Assembly: GCA_964390695.1 (NCBI GenBank)
Contig: CAYMKI010000172.1
Location: 1-5,931 of the forward strand
Reading direction: 5' to 3'
Length of the DNA stretch: 5,931 nt
Source: CAWACC01 sp964390695
Lineage (GTDB): Bacteria > Chlamydiota > Chlamydiia > Chlamydiales > Parachlamydiaceae
This document shows positions 1-5,931 of the stretch, piece by piece. The translations under genes were made by a program, and so were the position numbers. Each line of letters opens with the position of its first letter. Position 1 is the stretch's first letter. Under the pieces are notes generated by a model. The model ran no database searches. It was not told the origin of the DNA and saw only the letters and a program-made list of their open reading frames with translations.

Positions 1-1352
1 GCCTTAAGGATGTCTTCAGCTACAAGGTCGGTGCTTTCTTTATTTACCGCTATGTTACCTAGGCTATATTCCAGCCAATCAGGTTTAGCTGTTAAAATCT
101 GATAAAATAAAGAGTCTCCATAATCGGGTTTTATCAAGAGGTTAGCTCCATGTTCCAAATAGAACTTGAATAAATCGAAATTTTCATTTTCTAAGGCGTT
201 CTTCAGAAGCTTTTCTGTGTATAGGCTGTTCTCAAAGAGTGCGGTTTCGGACTCGGCATTCAAGCTGCCAAATATAAACTTTAGGTGATTTATAGAGAAT
301 GTTTGCTTGAGTATGTCTTTAATGGTAGAAATGGACTCAGGGGAGTTAAAATTCATGGAATATTCACCCAAGATATGGAGTGACTGTTCGGGTAAAGTAT
401 CTTTTTCAATAGCGGTTAGAATATCTTTAGCAGGAAGTTCGAAGCTCTCTTTATTACTGCCTATTTTGCCAAGGCAAAGCTTTAGCCAATCGTGTTTAGT
501 TGTTAGCATCTTATAAAACACAGAATCCCCGTATTTAGGCTTGATCAAGGGACTAGCACCTTGCTCCAGATATAATTTGAATAAATCCCATTGGTCGCTA
601 TCTATGGCTTGCATCAAAAAATCTTCTCCATAGCTGTTGCTGTTAAGCAATGAGATCTTGCACTCGGCATTCAAGCCCCCAAAGATGAACTTTAGGAGAT
701 TTATAGAATTTGCTTTCTTGAGTATGTCTTTAAGGGTAGAAATGGACTCAGAGGAGTTAAAATTCATGGAATATTCACCCAAGATATGGAGTGACTGTTC
801 GTGCAAAGTATCTTTTTTAATAGCGGTTAGAATATCTTCAGCAGGAAGTTCGATGCTCTCTTTATTAGTGCCTATTTTGCTAAGGCAAAGCTTTAGCCAA
901 TCGGGTTTAGTTGTTAACATCTTATAAAACACAGAATTCCCGTATTTAGGCTTGATCAAGGGACTAGCACCTTGCTCCAGATATAATTTGAATAAATCCC
1001 ATTGGTCGCTATCTATGGCTTGCATCAAAAAATCTTCCCCATAGTTGTTGCCGTTGAGCAGAGAAGCCTTGGAGTCATGCGGTAGTTGGTTTAAGACAAA
1101 AGCAATATGCGAAATATTTTGCTTGTTGAAGATATCCTTAATTTTTGATCTTTGGTTTTCAAGATCAAATTTCACGCCATACTGAGTCAATAATTTGAGT
1201 GTTATGTCTTTTACAGCGCCAACATCGAGAGCTTTGAGCACTTCATGGCTGGGAATATTATTTCCGTCTTTGTTCGGACAAATTTTATCCAGGCAAACCT
1301 CAACCCATTCGGGCTTTGAGATCAGTAGGCTGTAAAATATGGAATCTCCATA
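1..1352 (-). repeat. Tandem 408/411-base coding repeat (136-137 residues per unit), three full copies and a partial fourth
   Basis: Anchored on the Tyr of (P)KYG-D/N-S-x-FY, units begin at Tyr1238 (1352), Tyr1374 (944), Tyr1511 (533) and Tyr1648 (122, cut by the window edge), giving spacings of 408, 411 and 411 bases. Each unit runs: YGxSxFYxxL; a helix with W-x-x-x-CL and KI; a helix with L-L-x-x-Y; DI; L-x-x-LL-N-x-N-x-YGEDFLMQAI; and DLFKLYLEQGASPLIK. At about 34 residues per hairpin, one unit is about four ankyrin-like hairpins. The first unit is the most diverged. N-terminal of it, related but shorter hairpins can be seen (around residues 1133-1230), so the array seems to have grown toward the C-terminus. 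Confidence 0.9.
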
Positions 1353-4300
1353 TTTAGGAGGTTGTGCCGGGTTGAACCCTGCCTGCATAAGCGTTTTGAA
1401 TAGCTCAAGGTCATTCGATTCAATGGCCTGGCTGCATATCTTTTGTGCCTCTGCTTTTGATGCTATGTCGGGAACGTGATGGATTATGGTTTTTAAGAGT
1501 CGGGGATAGTTTTTTTTGACTAAATCCATGTAACTGTCAGAAGTATTATAAAGGCTGTTTAGGTCCAATCCTTTGACTTTCAGGCATAAAGCTAAAGAGG
1601 CTTCATCACCTGCCATGATGATTGTTTCTAAAAGCGAAGGAGAGCCATGTGTTTTAAATGTGGGATCTGCGCCTTTATCTAGGAGTGTTTTTGTTAAGTG
1701 TGGGTGTTTTTCATAGATTCTTACCTGCACATTTTTGTAGGAATAAGTTGTGTTTAAATTGAGTTGTTTCGCATTCTCCAGGCACTGTTTTAAGACCTCA
1801 GCGTCTACTTTGTAAATCAGTTTTTCGAGAACGCACTCAAACCCCTTGGTGTCTGTGGGGTCGGCCCCATGCTTTAACAGCAATTGCATCAGGGGGATTT
1901 TAGCCTTTTTAAGCGCATGCTCTAAAAAAATTTCTCCATCAGCATAGTCTTCTTCGTCATACAGATTTAAATTGTTTTCGAGGAGCTTGACAAAACGTTT
2001 GCCTAGCTCTAGGGTGTCATCTGAAAGGCAATACTCAAAGAGTCTATGACAAATTTTTGATAAGTCTATATCGGTAATAGGTGCCAGCGGCAAAGCTACT
2101 TTATCCAATAAGCTGTCGATTAAATTGAGATTATGGTACCGGAAAAGCTGTATAAAACATCCCAAAAGCTGCTCAAGCGGCATTTTGCTAATGTCTAAAC
2201 CTGCTGCCAGTAGGAGTTTAGCGTTTGCCAAATGGGGTTGGTTTAATGTTTTGGTAAATATAGTTGTAGCGTCCGGAACAGTGGATAAATCAATATTCTT
2301 CAATAAGAGGGCAAGGATCTCAGGGGTGCTGCGCAGGCACGCATATTCCAAAGCTGTGACGCCTTTATCATCCGGCTTTAAAATATCGAAGTTTTTCTTG
2401 AGCCAAAATTCTACCATGCTGAGGTTTCTTTCACAAATCGCTTTGGAAAGACAAGAGGGGTTGCCAGCGTAAGGGTCTGCGCCGAATTTTAGCAATTCCT
2501 CTATTTCGTTTGGATGGTCTTTCATCGTTTCATAGCTGAGTAGGGTATAGCCGTTTGCTGATACATGATTCAGGTGTTTAGCCAAGGCTGTGGCCAAGGC
2601 TTCGCCTTCAAGTTTATCTTTCTGCATGAGCTTCACTTTCAGAGCTTCGTAGGCTTTTTTGAATATGGGGTGTGTCACTTCACCCATCCCAAAAACAGTC
2701 CATCCTTGTGAAGTTTGGGCGTCAAAGTCGAGTCTGAGAGCGTGCTGCAAGAAGAGATCTACGATATTTTCCAGTTCTGACTGAACCGCTACCATTAATG
2801 GAGTGAATCCATAGGGCAAGGAGGGAGTGTTCATATCAGCTCCTTTATCGATTAATAGCTTAACTGCTTCTGCATTTTTCTTTTGAGCGGCCAAAAACAG
2901 CAATGTTCTTCCTGCTGTGTTTTTTTTGTTTATATCCACATGTTCTGAGTTAAGCAGGAGAGCTATCAGTTGGTTGTCTGAGTCAGTAATTGCCTGTGTC
3001 AAAACCGGCTGATAGGACTCTGGATGTAGGCTTTGCACGAATGCTTCAGCTTCTTGCTTGTTGGGCTTCAGCATGTATTTTTTGTAGTTGGCAACATCCA
3101 CGGGCAAAGGAGCTGCCTTGGGGGTGTCATTATTCCAAAAGCTGTATTCAAATAATTCCGTCTCGAATTGCTTTTCCGATTCTTGGCCGCCGCTGGCGGA
3201 GCGCAAGGCTTGGCTATCGGATGTCGTACGGCGGCTAGCTTGAAGAATGGAAAAATAAAACTCAACGGAACTTAGCGTGTTTTTGTGGATCGTCTTTGTT
3301 TTAAGATCAAGCTGATAATGATAATAAAGCTCTGGATCTCCTTCGGCAAAAAATAAGCTGGTAAATTTTTTACCATATTCTAAGACAACTTTGGAGTATG
3401 TCGCGTCTTTGGTATGAAATTGTCCGATAAAAAAAGCTTTGTTAACATCGCCTTGATCATACACCATGGCATTTATATAAAACAAATCGAGAAGAGAAAA
3501 GCCTTCAGCATGAACTTCATGGATCAAATGGTGAGCTGATCCGGGTATCATGGATAGGAGAATCGGCGCTTCTCCAAGCATTAATGTGGAAGAAGAACCT
3601 TGAGATTGAACCGTATAGGCTGAAGAAGCCAACGATGGTGAAAATCGGATGTTCAAGGGAATTCTTATGTTTAAGGGCAATAATTCGATATGTTTCTTGC
3701 CGTCTATGGATATATGGGGGGTGCGTTCGATGTCTGCTACACGCAATTCGCCGTAGGTGATTATCTGGCAGCTGGGGTCTTCTCCTAGGGGCCTGAATCC
3801 TCCCGGAACCTGTGGAGGATAGGAGAATTTGACTTGCATAAAGTTATTAAATTCTTCGGGTATCAAACGGTTTTTGCTGACTTCCCGCATCATATCCTTA
3901 TATTTGGAAACGGTTGCACTCCCGCTTTTACCAAGGTATTTATCCAAGTTATCGAAGTAGTCCTTGTAAGCTTTGCTATGATCTGAGCCTCTGGTGACAA
4001 ACGAACCTATGGAACGAATGCAAATGGGAAAGGAGGGGCCTTTCTGCTGCTTCTGAGACTGAGCCTTCTTTTCTTCGACAACCAGAGAAGATTGAGGGGT
4101 CATAGAATTCTCTTGTGGTGCTTCCTCATCAGAGTGCATCTCGTACTTTATCTCTTCGTAATAATGCTCGATGGTATTAATGCTGCCGCCGTAGCAACTT
4201 TGTATTTCCAGCCACTCACCCCCGGATTTGTCTAAAAACTCGATCAGTTGCCGGTAATGCTCTAATGTTAAACCTCCAATGTAGCCAACGTTGCCATGGC

Positions 4301-5063
4301 CGTTAAGGATCATTCTTTTTTTTACTTTGCTGTCGGCCTTAAATAACTTAATAAAGTCTTCGATTTTCGGTGCGTGGGCAGGACCTTGAAATAATTCACT
4401 GATAGATGTTATAGGACGAAGTCTTTCCAGGTCGAAGCCTAATTCTTCCGCTGGAAAGGGATAGTTTTTGGGAATAAACACGACAAATTCGCCTTGCATG
4501 TAGATGTGGCAATTCGTTGACGATCTGAGCAAATCGTTTTGGAAAGAATGTCCTTTACTCTTTTTGTCTATTTCCAAGTCGGTTCCGCAAACCAACGACT
4601 GGGTAGTTATGAAGGGTACATGTTCAGATAAGGCAAATGGGATGCGCGACATGATCGCAGTATTGTGATCTTCTGCGTCGATATTGCAAAGAAATACGCA
4701 ATTTAAGACGGGTTGAGGTTTTGTCGTCAATGTTGAAGGGGGGAGGGCGGATGTTTCCACAGGGATTTTTGACTCCGCAGATTGGGTGATCAGAGCAAAA
4801 AGGTCGGTCATGCGAGATTGGATTTGTTTGAAGGATAGATTTACAGTGTCGGACTTGTCATTGATCAGCTCGATATTTTTTTCTATCAATTTTTTACACG
4901 CTTTTAATTCCCTTGGGGAAATATCATTTGATTCTAAGCGGAACTGTAGTTTTTCAATGTTTTGTTTTAATTTCTTTATATCGTCTTCATTGTTAGTATT
5001 AGATTTTTTAATATCTAAAGAGAAGTTAATTATATTTTGTAGAGACACGGGTGCCCATGACAT
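1..5063 (-). CDS. Giant caspase/CHAT-like and ankyrin-repeat protein, C-terminus beyond the window
   Basis: The reading frame is open from ATG at 5063-5061 to position 1, at least 1,687 residues, with no stop in the window. The start is well fixed: an in-frame TAA lies 9 codons upstream (5090-5088), no other ATG intervenes, and a short AGG (5072-5070) sits 6 bases before the ATG. In order it has a charged, likely coiled-coil N-terminus (about 26-78), a domain with NGHG (His256) and QSCYGG (Cys290) as in clan CD cysteine peptidases, an acidic/Gln-rich linker (about 310-344), an unrecognised middle region (about 376-608), a Ser/Arg/Gly linker (609-628), and ankyrin-like hairpins from about 690 to the edge. 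No signal peptide or clear membrane segment is visible, so it is probably cytosolic or exported by a signal-peptide-independent secretion system. A host-directed effector role is inference. The reading frame is certain; the catalytic activity is not. Confidence 0.93.
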   Translation of the reverse strand, partial: MSWAPVSLQNIINFSLDIKKSNTNNEDDIKKLKQNIEKLQFRLESNDISPRELKACKKLIEKNIELINDKSDTVNLSFKQIQSRMTDLFALITQSAESKIPVETSALPPSTLTTKPQPVLNCVFLCNIDAEDHNTAIMSRIPFALSEHVPFITTQSLVCGTDLEIDKKSKGHSFQNDLLRSSTNCHIYMQGEFVVFIPKNYPFPAEELGFDLERLRPITSISELFQGPAHAPKIEDFIKLFKADSKVKKRMILNGHGNVGYIGGLTLEHYRQLIEFLDKSGGEWLEIQSCYGGSINTIEHYYEEIKYEMHSDEEAPQENSMTPQSSLVVEEKKAQSQKQQKGPSFPICIRSIGSFVTRGSDHSKAYKDYFDNLDKYLGKSGSATVSKYKDMMREVSKNRLIPEEFNNFMQVKFSYPPQVPGGFRPLGEDPSCQIITYGELRVADIERTPHISIDGKKHIELLPLNIRIPLNIRFSPSLASSAYTVQSQGSSSTLMLGEAPILLSMIPGSAHHLIHEVHAEGFSLLDLFYINAMVYDQGDVNKAFFIGQFHTKDATYSKVVLEYGKKFTSLFFAEGDPELYYHYQLDLKTKTIHKNTLSSVEFYFSILQASRRTTSDSQALRSASGGQESEKQFETELFEYSFWNNDTPKAAPLPVDVANYKKYMLKPNKQEAEAFVQSLHPESYQPVLTQAITDSDNQLIALLLNSEHVDINKKNTAGRTLLFLAAQKKNAEAVKLLIDKGADMNTPSLPYGFTPLMVAVQSELENIVDLFLQHALRLDFDAQTSQGWTVFGMGEVTHPIFKKAYEALKVKLMQKDKLEGEALATALAKHLNHVSANGYTLLSYETMKDHPNEIEELLKFGADPYAGNPSCLSKAICERNLSMVEFWLKKNFDILKPDDKGVTALEYACLRSTPEILALLLKNIDLSTVPDATTIFTKTLNQPHLANAKLLLAAGLDISKMPLEQLLGCFIQLFRYHNLNLIDSLLDKVALPLAPITDIDLSKICHRLFEYCLSDDTLELGKRFVKLLENNLNLYDEEDYADGEIFLEHALKKAKIPLMQLLLKHGADPTDTKGFECVLEKLIYKVDAEVLKQCLENAKQLNLNTTYSYKNVQVRIYEKHPHLTKTLLDKGADPTFKTHGSPSLLETIIMAGDEASLALCLKVKGLDLNSLYNTSDSYMDLVKKNYPRLLKTIIHHVPDIASKAEAQKICSQAIESNDLELFKTLMQAGFNPAQPPKYGDSIFYSLLISKPEWVEVCLDKICPNKDGNNIPSHEVLKALDVGAVKDITLKLLTQYGVKFDLENQRSKIKDIFNKQNISHIAFVLNQLPHDSKASLLNGNNYGEDFLMQAIDSDQWDLFKLYLEQGASPLIKPKYGNSVFYKMLTTKPDWLKLCLSKIGTNKESIELPAEDILTAIKKDTLHEQSLHILGEYSMNFNSSESISTLKDILKKANSINLLKFIFGGLNAECKISLLNSNSYGEDFLMQAIDSDQWDLFKLYLEQGASPLIKPKYGDSVFYKMLTTKHDWLKLCLGKIGSNKESFELPAKDILTAIEKDTLPEQSLHILGEYSMNFNSPESISTIKDILKQTFSINHLKFIFGSLNAESETALFENSLYTEKLLKNALENENFDLFKFYLEHGANLLIKPDYGDSLFYQILTAKPDWLEYSLGNIAVNKESTDLVAEDILK
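311..1037 (-). repeat. Nearly identical adjacent repeat copies (311-626 and 722-1037)
   Basis: Offset by exactly 411 bases, 311-626 and 722-1037 differ at 12 of 316 positions by my count (about 96% identical). Positions 528-626 and 939-1037 are identical for 99 bases, including third codon positions. The outer parts of the units are less similar. This marks a recent duplication or gene conversion within the array. It is also a place where a short-read assembly could collapse copies or where the array could expand and contract by recombination. Confidence 0.93.
3185..3235. other. GC-rich patch with inverted repeats inside the giant gene
   Basis: These 51 bases are 37 G/C (73%) in an otherwise AT-rich gene. 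They contain a perfect hairpin, CCGCC-GCT-GGCGG (3187-3199), and a 7-base inverted repeat, GCCGCCG (3186-3192) with CGGCGGC (3229-3235). On the minus strand they encode part of a Ser/Arg/Gly/Gln-rich stretch (residues about 609-628, ASRRTTSDSQ...SASGGQE) that looks like a disordered linker between the middle region and the solenoid. This could be a small palindromic repeat element inserted in frame, or simply a linker with unusual codons. Confidence 0.45.
3240..3938 (-). other. Unrecognised middle region of the giant protein
   Basis: Residues about 376-608 match no family that I can name. The first part (to about 415) is helical and charged. Next comes a Pro/Gly-rich part (SYPPQVPGGFRPLGEDP) and alternating hydrophobic strands such as HIELLPLNIRIPLNIRF. 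A segment IPGSAHHLIHEVHAEGFSLLDLF (about 507-529) follows, with four histidines at 511, 512, 515 and 518. The last part (to 608) has strand-like stretches including VNKAFFIGQFHT and LYYHYQLDL. The composition is that of a folded mixed alpha/beta region, not low-complexity filler. It sits between the putative protease and the ankyrin solenoid. Confidence 0.5.
3939..4721 (-). other. Putative caspase-fold (clan CD, CHAT-like) cysteine peptidase domain
   Basis: Residues about 115-375. A hydrophobic strand ending in a His-Gly motif, RMILNGHG (His256, codon 4298-4296), is followed by GYIGGLTLEHYRQLIEFL, a loop and helix. A second strand then ends in the cysteine motif, WLEIQSCYGG (Cys290, codon 4196-4194). 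Strand-HG, a 'G-L-T' loop and helix, then strand-SC is the dyad layout of CHAT, separase, C80 and caspase-like peptidases; the 34-residue His-Cys spacing suits a compact member. After Cys290 there is a Glu/Gln/Lys-rich segment (about 310-344) and then the hydrophobic FPICIRSIGSFVT (345-357). This resembles the linker and next core strand of the caspase fold. Both dyad residues are present, so the domain may be active. The substrate is unknown and the family assignment is by motif only. Confidence 0.6.
4830..4988 (-). other. Predicted N-terminal coiled coil of the giant protein
   Basis: Residues about 26-78 are rich in Lys, Glu, Asn, Leu and Ile. Hydrophobic residues are spaced as in helical heptads, for example in DDIKKLKQNIEKLQFRL and CKKLIEKNIELIND, with a likely break at the SNDISPRE segment. 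This suggests a two-helix bundle or an oligomerising coiled coil placed before the putative protease domain. Such a segment could bring protein copies together or bind a partner, which is inference. The assignment was made by eye. Confidence 0.5.
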
Positions 5064-5102
5064 AATAGACCTATAGTGTAAAATTATTTACGCAATAAAT
5101 TT

Positions 5103-5111
5103 ATTATATCA
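5103..5111 (-). promoter_or_regulatory. Extended -10 promoter candidate for the giant gene
   Basis: On the minus strand TGATATAAT is a perfect TGn-TATAAT extended -10 element, about 40 bases before the ATG, predicting a 5' leader of roughly 30-35 bases. There is no good -35 hexamer; the nearest is TTACAT with a long 19-base spacer, and extended -10 promoters often lack a strong one. The surroundings are A/T-rich, so a chance match is possible. Confidence 0.45.
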
Positions 5112-5281
5112 TTTATGTTTATTTTTTATGTAATTAAACAGGTGAAAGATTAAATGTAATATTATTAATTTATTTAAGCGTTTAAAAGTTTTTTTGAATT
5201 ACCAGGATGTGACAGGGAATGCTATCGGGGATTGAAGCCCAACATACTCCCGTCATGCTACATGAAGCTCTCAATTTGAAA

Positions 5282-5334
5282 CCCAACAGGCCCCCTAAAT
5301 CTCAAAATGGGCTAGGACTTAGGGGGTAGTTGGG
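5282..5334 (-). terminator. Two-part hairpin, probable terminator of the upstream gene
   Basis: An inner stem pairs CCCCCTAAAT (5291-5300) with ACTTAGGGGG (5317-5326), with one mismatch and a 16-base loop. An outer stem pairs CCCAAC (5282-5287) with GTTGGG (5329-5334), separated by a small internal loop. It lies 16 bases past the stop of the minus-strand partial gene and is followed, in that direction, only by TTTCAAATT. The stem is strong but the T-tract is poor, so termination is likely rather than certain; it could also be a palindromic intergenic repeat. Confidence 0.5.
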
Positions 5335-5349
5335 GGTTGGAAGGGTAGC

Positions 5350-5931
5350 TTATTGTGCTCCTTCCGTCTTGTTCTTAATGGCTTTTTCTAAAATCGATTC
5401 CGCTTTTGCATTTCCCTGGCCGACGCCGTATTCTTTAAGCAATTGGAGGCACTTTACGTCGATATTTCCGTGCTCTAGAGTGGATGCAAGCTCTTTAAAA
5501 GCGATGTTCGACCCGTCGTTTGCCGGACATATTTTATTTAGGTAAATGAGCAAAAAATCGACCGCCCCTTGCCTTAAAATGTTTACAAGCAGGGGGCTGT
5601 ATCCGCGTTTAAGTTGTAGATCTGCTCCATGTTTTACCAGCAGCTCAAACAGAGGAAGGTTTTCTCTGTATAGGGCGTCATTCAACAGATCCCCTGCATC
5701 GGGGTTATGGTTAAGTAGGTGCGCTTTTGATTCTACTGATAGTGTACTCAGGGTAAAATCTATTTGCTCTAGCTCTTTGCAGTGCTGGATGATCTCTATG
5801 ACGTGTTTGTTATTTTCATATTTTAGTTTTTCTGCTCCATATTCCTTTAATAATTGAAAAGACCGTGAGCATAGTGCGTTCTTCTTCATGGCATTGAAGA
5901 TCTCCTCAAGTGGAATACCGCTTCCATTCTT
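5350..5931 (-). CDS. C-terminal part of a second ankyrin-like repeat protein, paralogue of the giant gene
   Basis: The frame is open from the window end (5931) to TAA at 5352-5350, 193 residues. The in-frame ATG at 5889-5887 is probably an internal Met. The 14 codons before it (KNGSGIPLEEIFNA) continue the repeat pattern, matching the PNKDGNNIPSHEVLKAL segment of the large protein, and no convincing Shine-Dalgarno sequence precedes it. The protein is one 137-residue unit plus part of the next: the NGSGI motif at the window end recurs as NDGSNI exactly 411 bases later. Hallmarks are QLLKEYGA, FELLVKHGADL, YLNKICPANDG and LQLLKEYGVG, all with counterparts in the large protein's repeats. It ends mid-unit in a Lys-rich tail (AIKNKTEGAQ). 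Ankyrin-like solenoid, probably protein-binding. Whether its N-terminus also carries the caspase-like domain lies outside the window. Confidence 0.85.
   Translation of the reverse strand, partial: KNGSGIPLEEIFNAMKKNALCSRSFQLLKEYGAEKLKYENNKHVIEIIQHCKELEQIDFTLSTLSVESKAHLLNHNPDAGDLLNDALYRENLPLFELLVKHGADLQLKRGYSPLLVNILRQGAVDFLLIYLNKICPANDGSNIAFKELASTLEHGNIDVKCLQLLKEYGVGQGNAKAESILEKAIKNKTEGAQ

Larger units (their letters stand above)
1..2996 (-). other. Ankyrin-like solenoid domain
   Basis: The region from about residue 690 onward is built of short helical hairpins. The most canonical ankyrin repeat is at about 713-746: NTAGRTLLFLAAQKKNAEA, then VKLLIDKGADMN, close to the family pattern G-x-TPLHLAA ... 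LL-x-x-GAD-x-N. Further hairpin ends with the G-A-D signature occur at LLKFGADP (Asp863), LLLKHGADP (Asp1068) and LLDKGADP (Asp1133). Weaker versions follow: LMQAGFNP, YLEQGASP twice, and YLEHGANL. Between these are divergent hairpins lacking the TPLHLAA core. Ankyrin solenoids bind proteins, so this part probably fixes the target or partner. Its C-terminal part passes into the 137-residue higher-order repeat. Confidence 0.88.
5064..5349. other. Intergenic region between tandem paralogues
   Basis: This 286-base gap lies between the stop of the upstream partial gene and the start of the giant gene. Its half next to the giant gene (5064-5200) is very AT-rich and holds a promoter candidate. The other half (about 5201-5349) is more GC-rich and holds a hairpin. 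The sequence between (about 5205-5280) includes the similar short strings GAAGCCCAAC and GAAACCCAAC but no gene, RNA or other recognisable element. The gap and hairpin suggest that the two genes are transcribed separately. Confidence 0.7.

Noticed and set aside
1..1352. CRISPR array or non-coding satellite
   Set aside because: The repeats are 408-411 bases, directly adjacent without spacers, and fully coding in one continuous frame.
2125..2472. Plus-strand open frame of 115 codons
   Set aside because: It is antisense to the ankyrin region of the giant gene and shows no family motif; the same holds for plus-strand frames at 307-516, 637-927, 2990-3238 and 4786-5076. The two at 307 and 637 resemble each other only because they are antisense to the duplicated units.
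3068..3265. Minus-strand open frame of 65 codons
   Set aside because: It overlaps the giant gene in another frame and runs across the GC-rich patch, which explains its lack of stops.
3509..3533. HHLIHEVH as a zinc metalloprotease HExxH motif
   Set aside because: The spacing is H-E-V-H, one residue short of HExxH, and no third ligand pattern is evident.
5173..5186. Palindrome TTTAA-GCGT-TTAAA as an operator
   Set aside because: Five-base arms of A and T are expected by chance in this AT-rich stretch, and it lies about 70 bases upstream of the -10 candidate.
5219..5262. Hairpin or short repeat pair involving ATGCTA (near 5220 and 5257)
   Set aside because: The copies are direct, not inverted, only about 6 bases long, and the possible CGGG/CCCG pairing is too short to support a structure.
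5546..5857. Plus-strand open frame of 103 codons, and its neighbour at 5330-5545
   Set aside because: Both lie antisense to the repeat-encoding minus-strand gene, have no ribosome site and encode compositionally odd proteins without motifs. They are shadows.
5887..5889. ATG as the true start of the upstream gene
   Set aside because: The frame stays open to the window end and the codons upstream of the ATG encode conserved repeat sequence (NGSGIPLEEIF), so this Met is internal.

Overview
The window is almost entirely coding on the minus strand. It holds one very long, C-terminally incomplete gene (5063 down to position 1, at least 1,687 codons without a stop), a 286-base intergenic gap (5064-5349), and the 3' end of a second gene (5931 down to 5350, 193 codons plus stop) in the same orientation. 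I see no RNA gene, insertion sequence, CRISPR array or plus-strand gene.

The long gene reads as a multidomain protein. It has (1) a charged, probably coiled-coil N-terminus with no signal peptide; (2) a domain at about residues 115-375 with a His-Gly motif (NGHG, His256) and a Cys motif (QSCYGG, Cys290), arranged as in clan CD caspase-fold or CHAT-like cysteine peptidases; (3) a middle region of about 300 residues that I do not recognise; and (4) a solenoid of about 1,000 residues of ankyrin and ankyrin-like helical hairpins from about residue 690 to the window edge. The last 450 residues of the solenoid are organised as a higher-order tandem repeat of 136-137 residues (408/411 bases). Two successive copies are about 96% identical in DNA over 316 bases, including 99 bases of perfect identity.

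The upstream partial gene also consists of ankyrin-like hairpins with a 137-residue (411-base) period. It matches the unit of the large protein, including the KICP-x-x-DG-x-NI signature. It is therefore best read as the C-terminus of a paralogue. The two are probably tandem members of a family of large repeat proteins, separated by a GC-rich hairpin (likely terminator of the first) and an AT-rich promoter region with an extended -10 element (likely promoter of the second).

The organism is an AT-rich bacterium. A caspase-like domain fused to a giant ankyrin solenoid, in tandem paralogues, without a signal peptide, is typical of bacteria living inside amoebae or other eukaryotic cells (environmental Chlamydiae such as Parachlamydia or Waddlia relatives, or Legionella-like bacteria). 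This placement is an inference from gene content; nothing in the window fixes the taxon. The working idea is a host-directed effector in which the solenoid binds a partner and the caspase-like domain cleaves something, or is a degenerate binding module.
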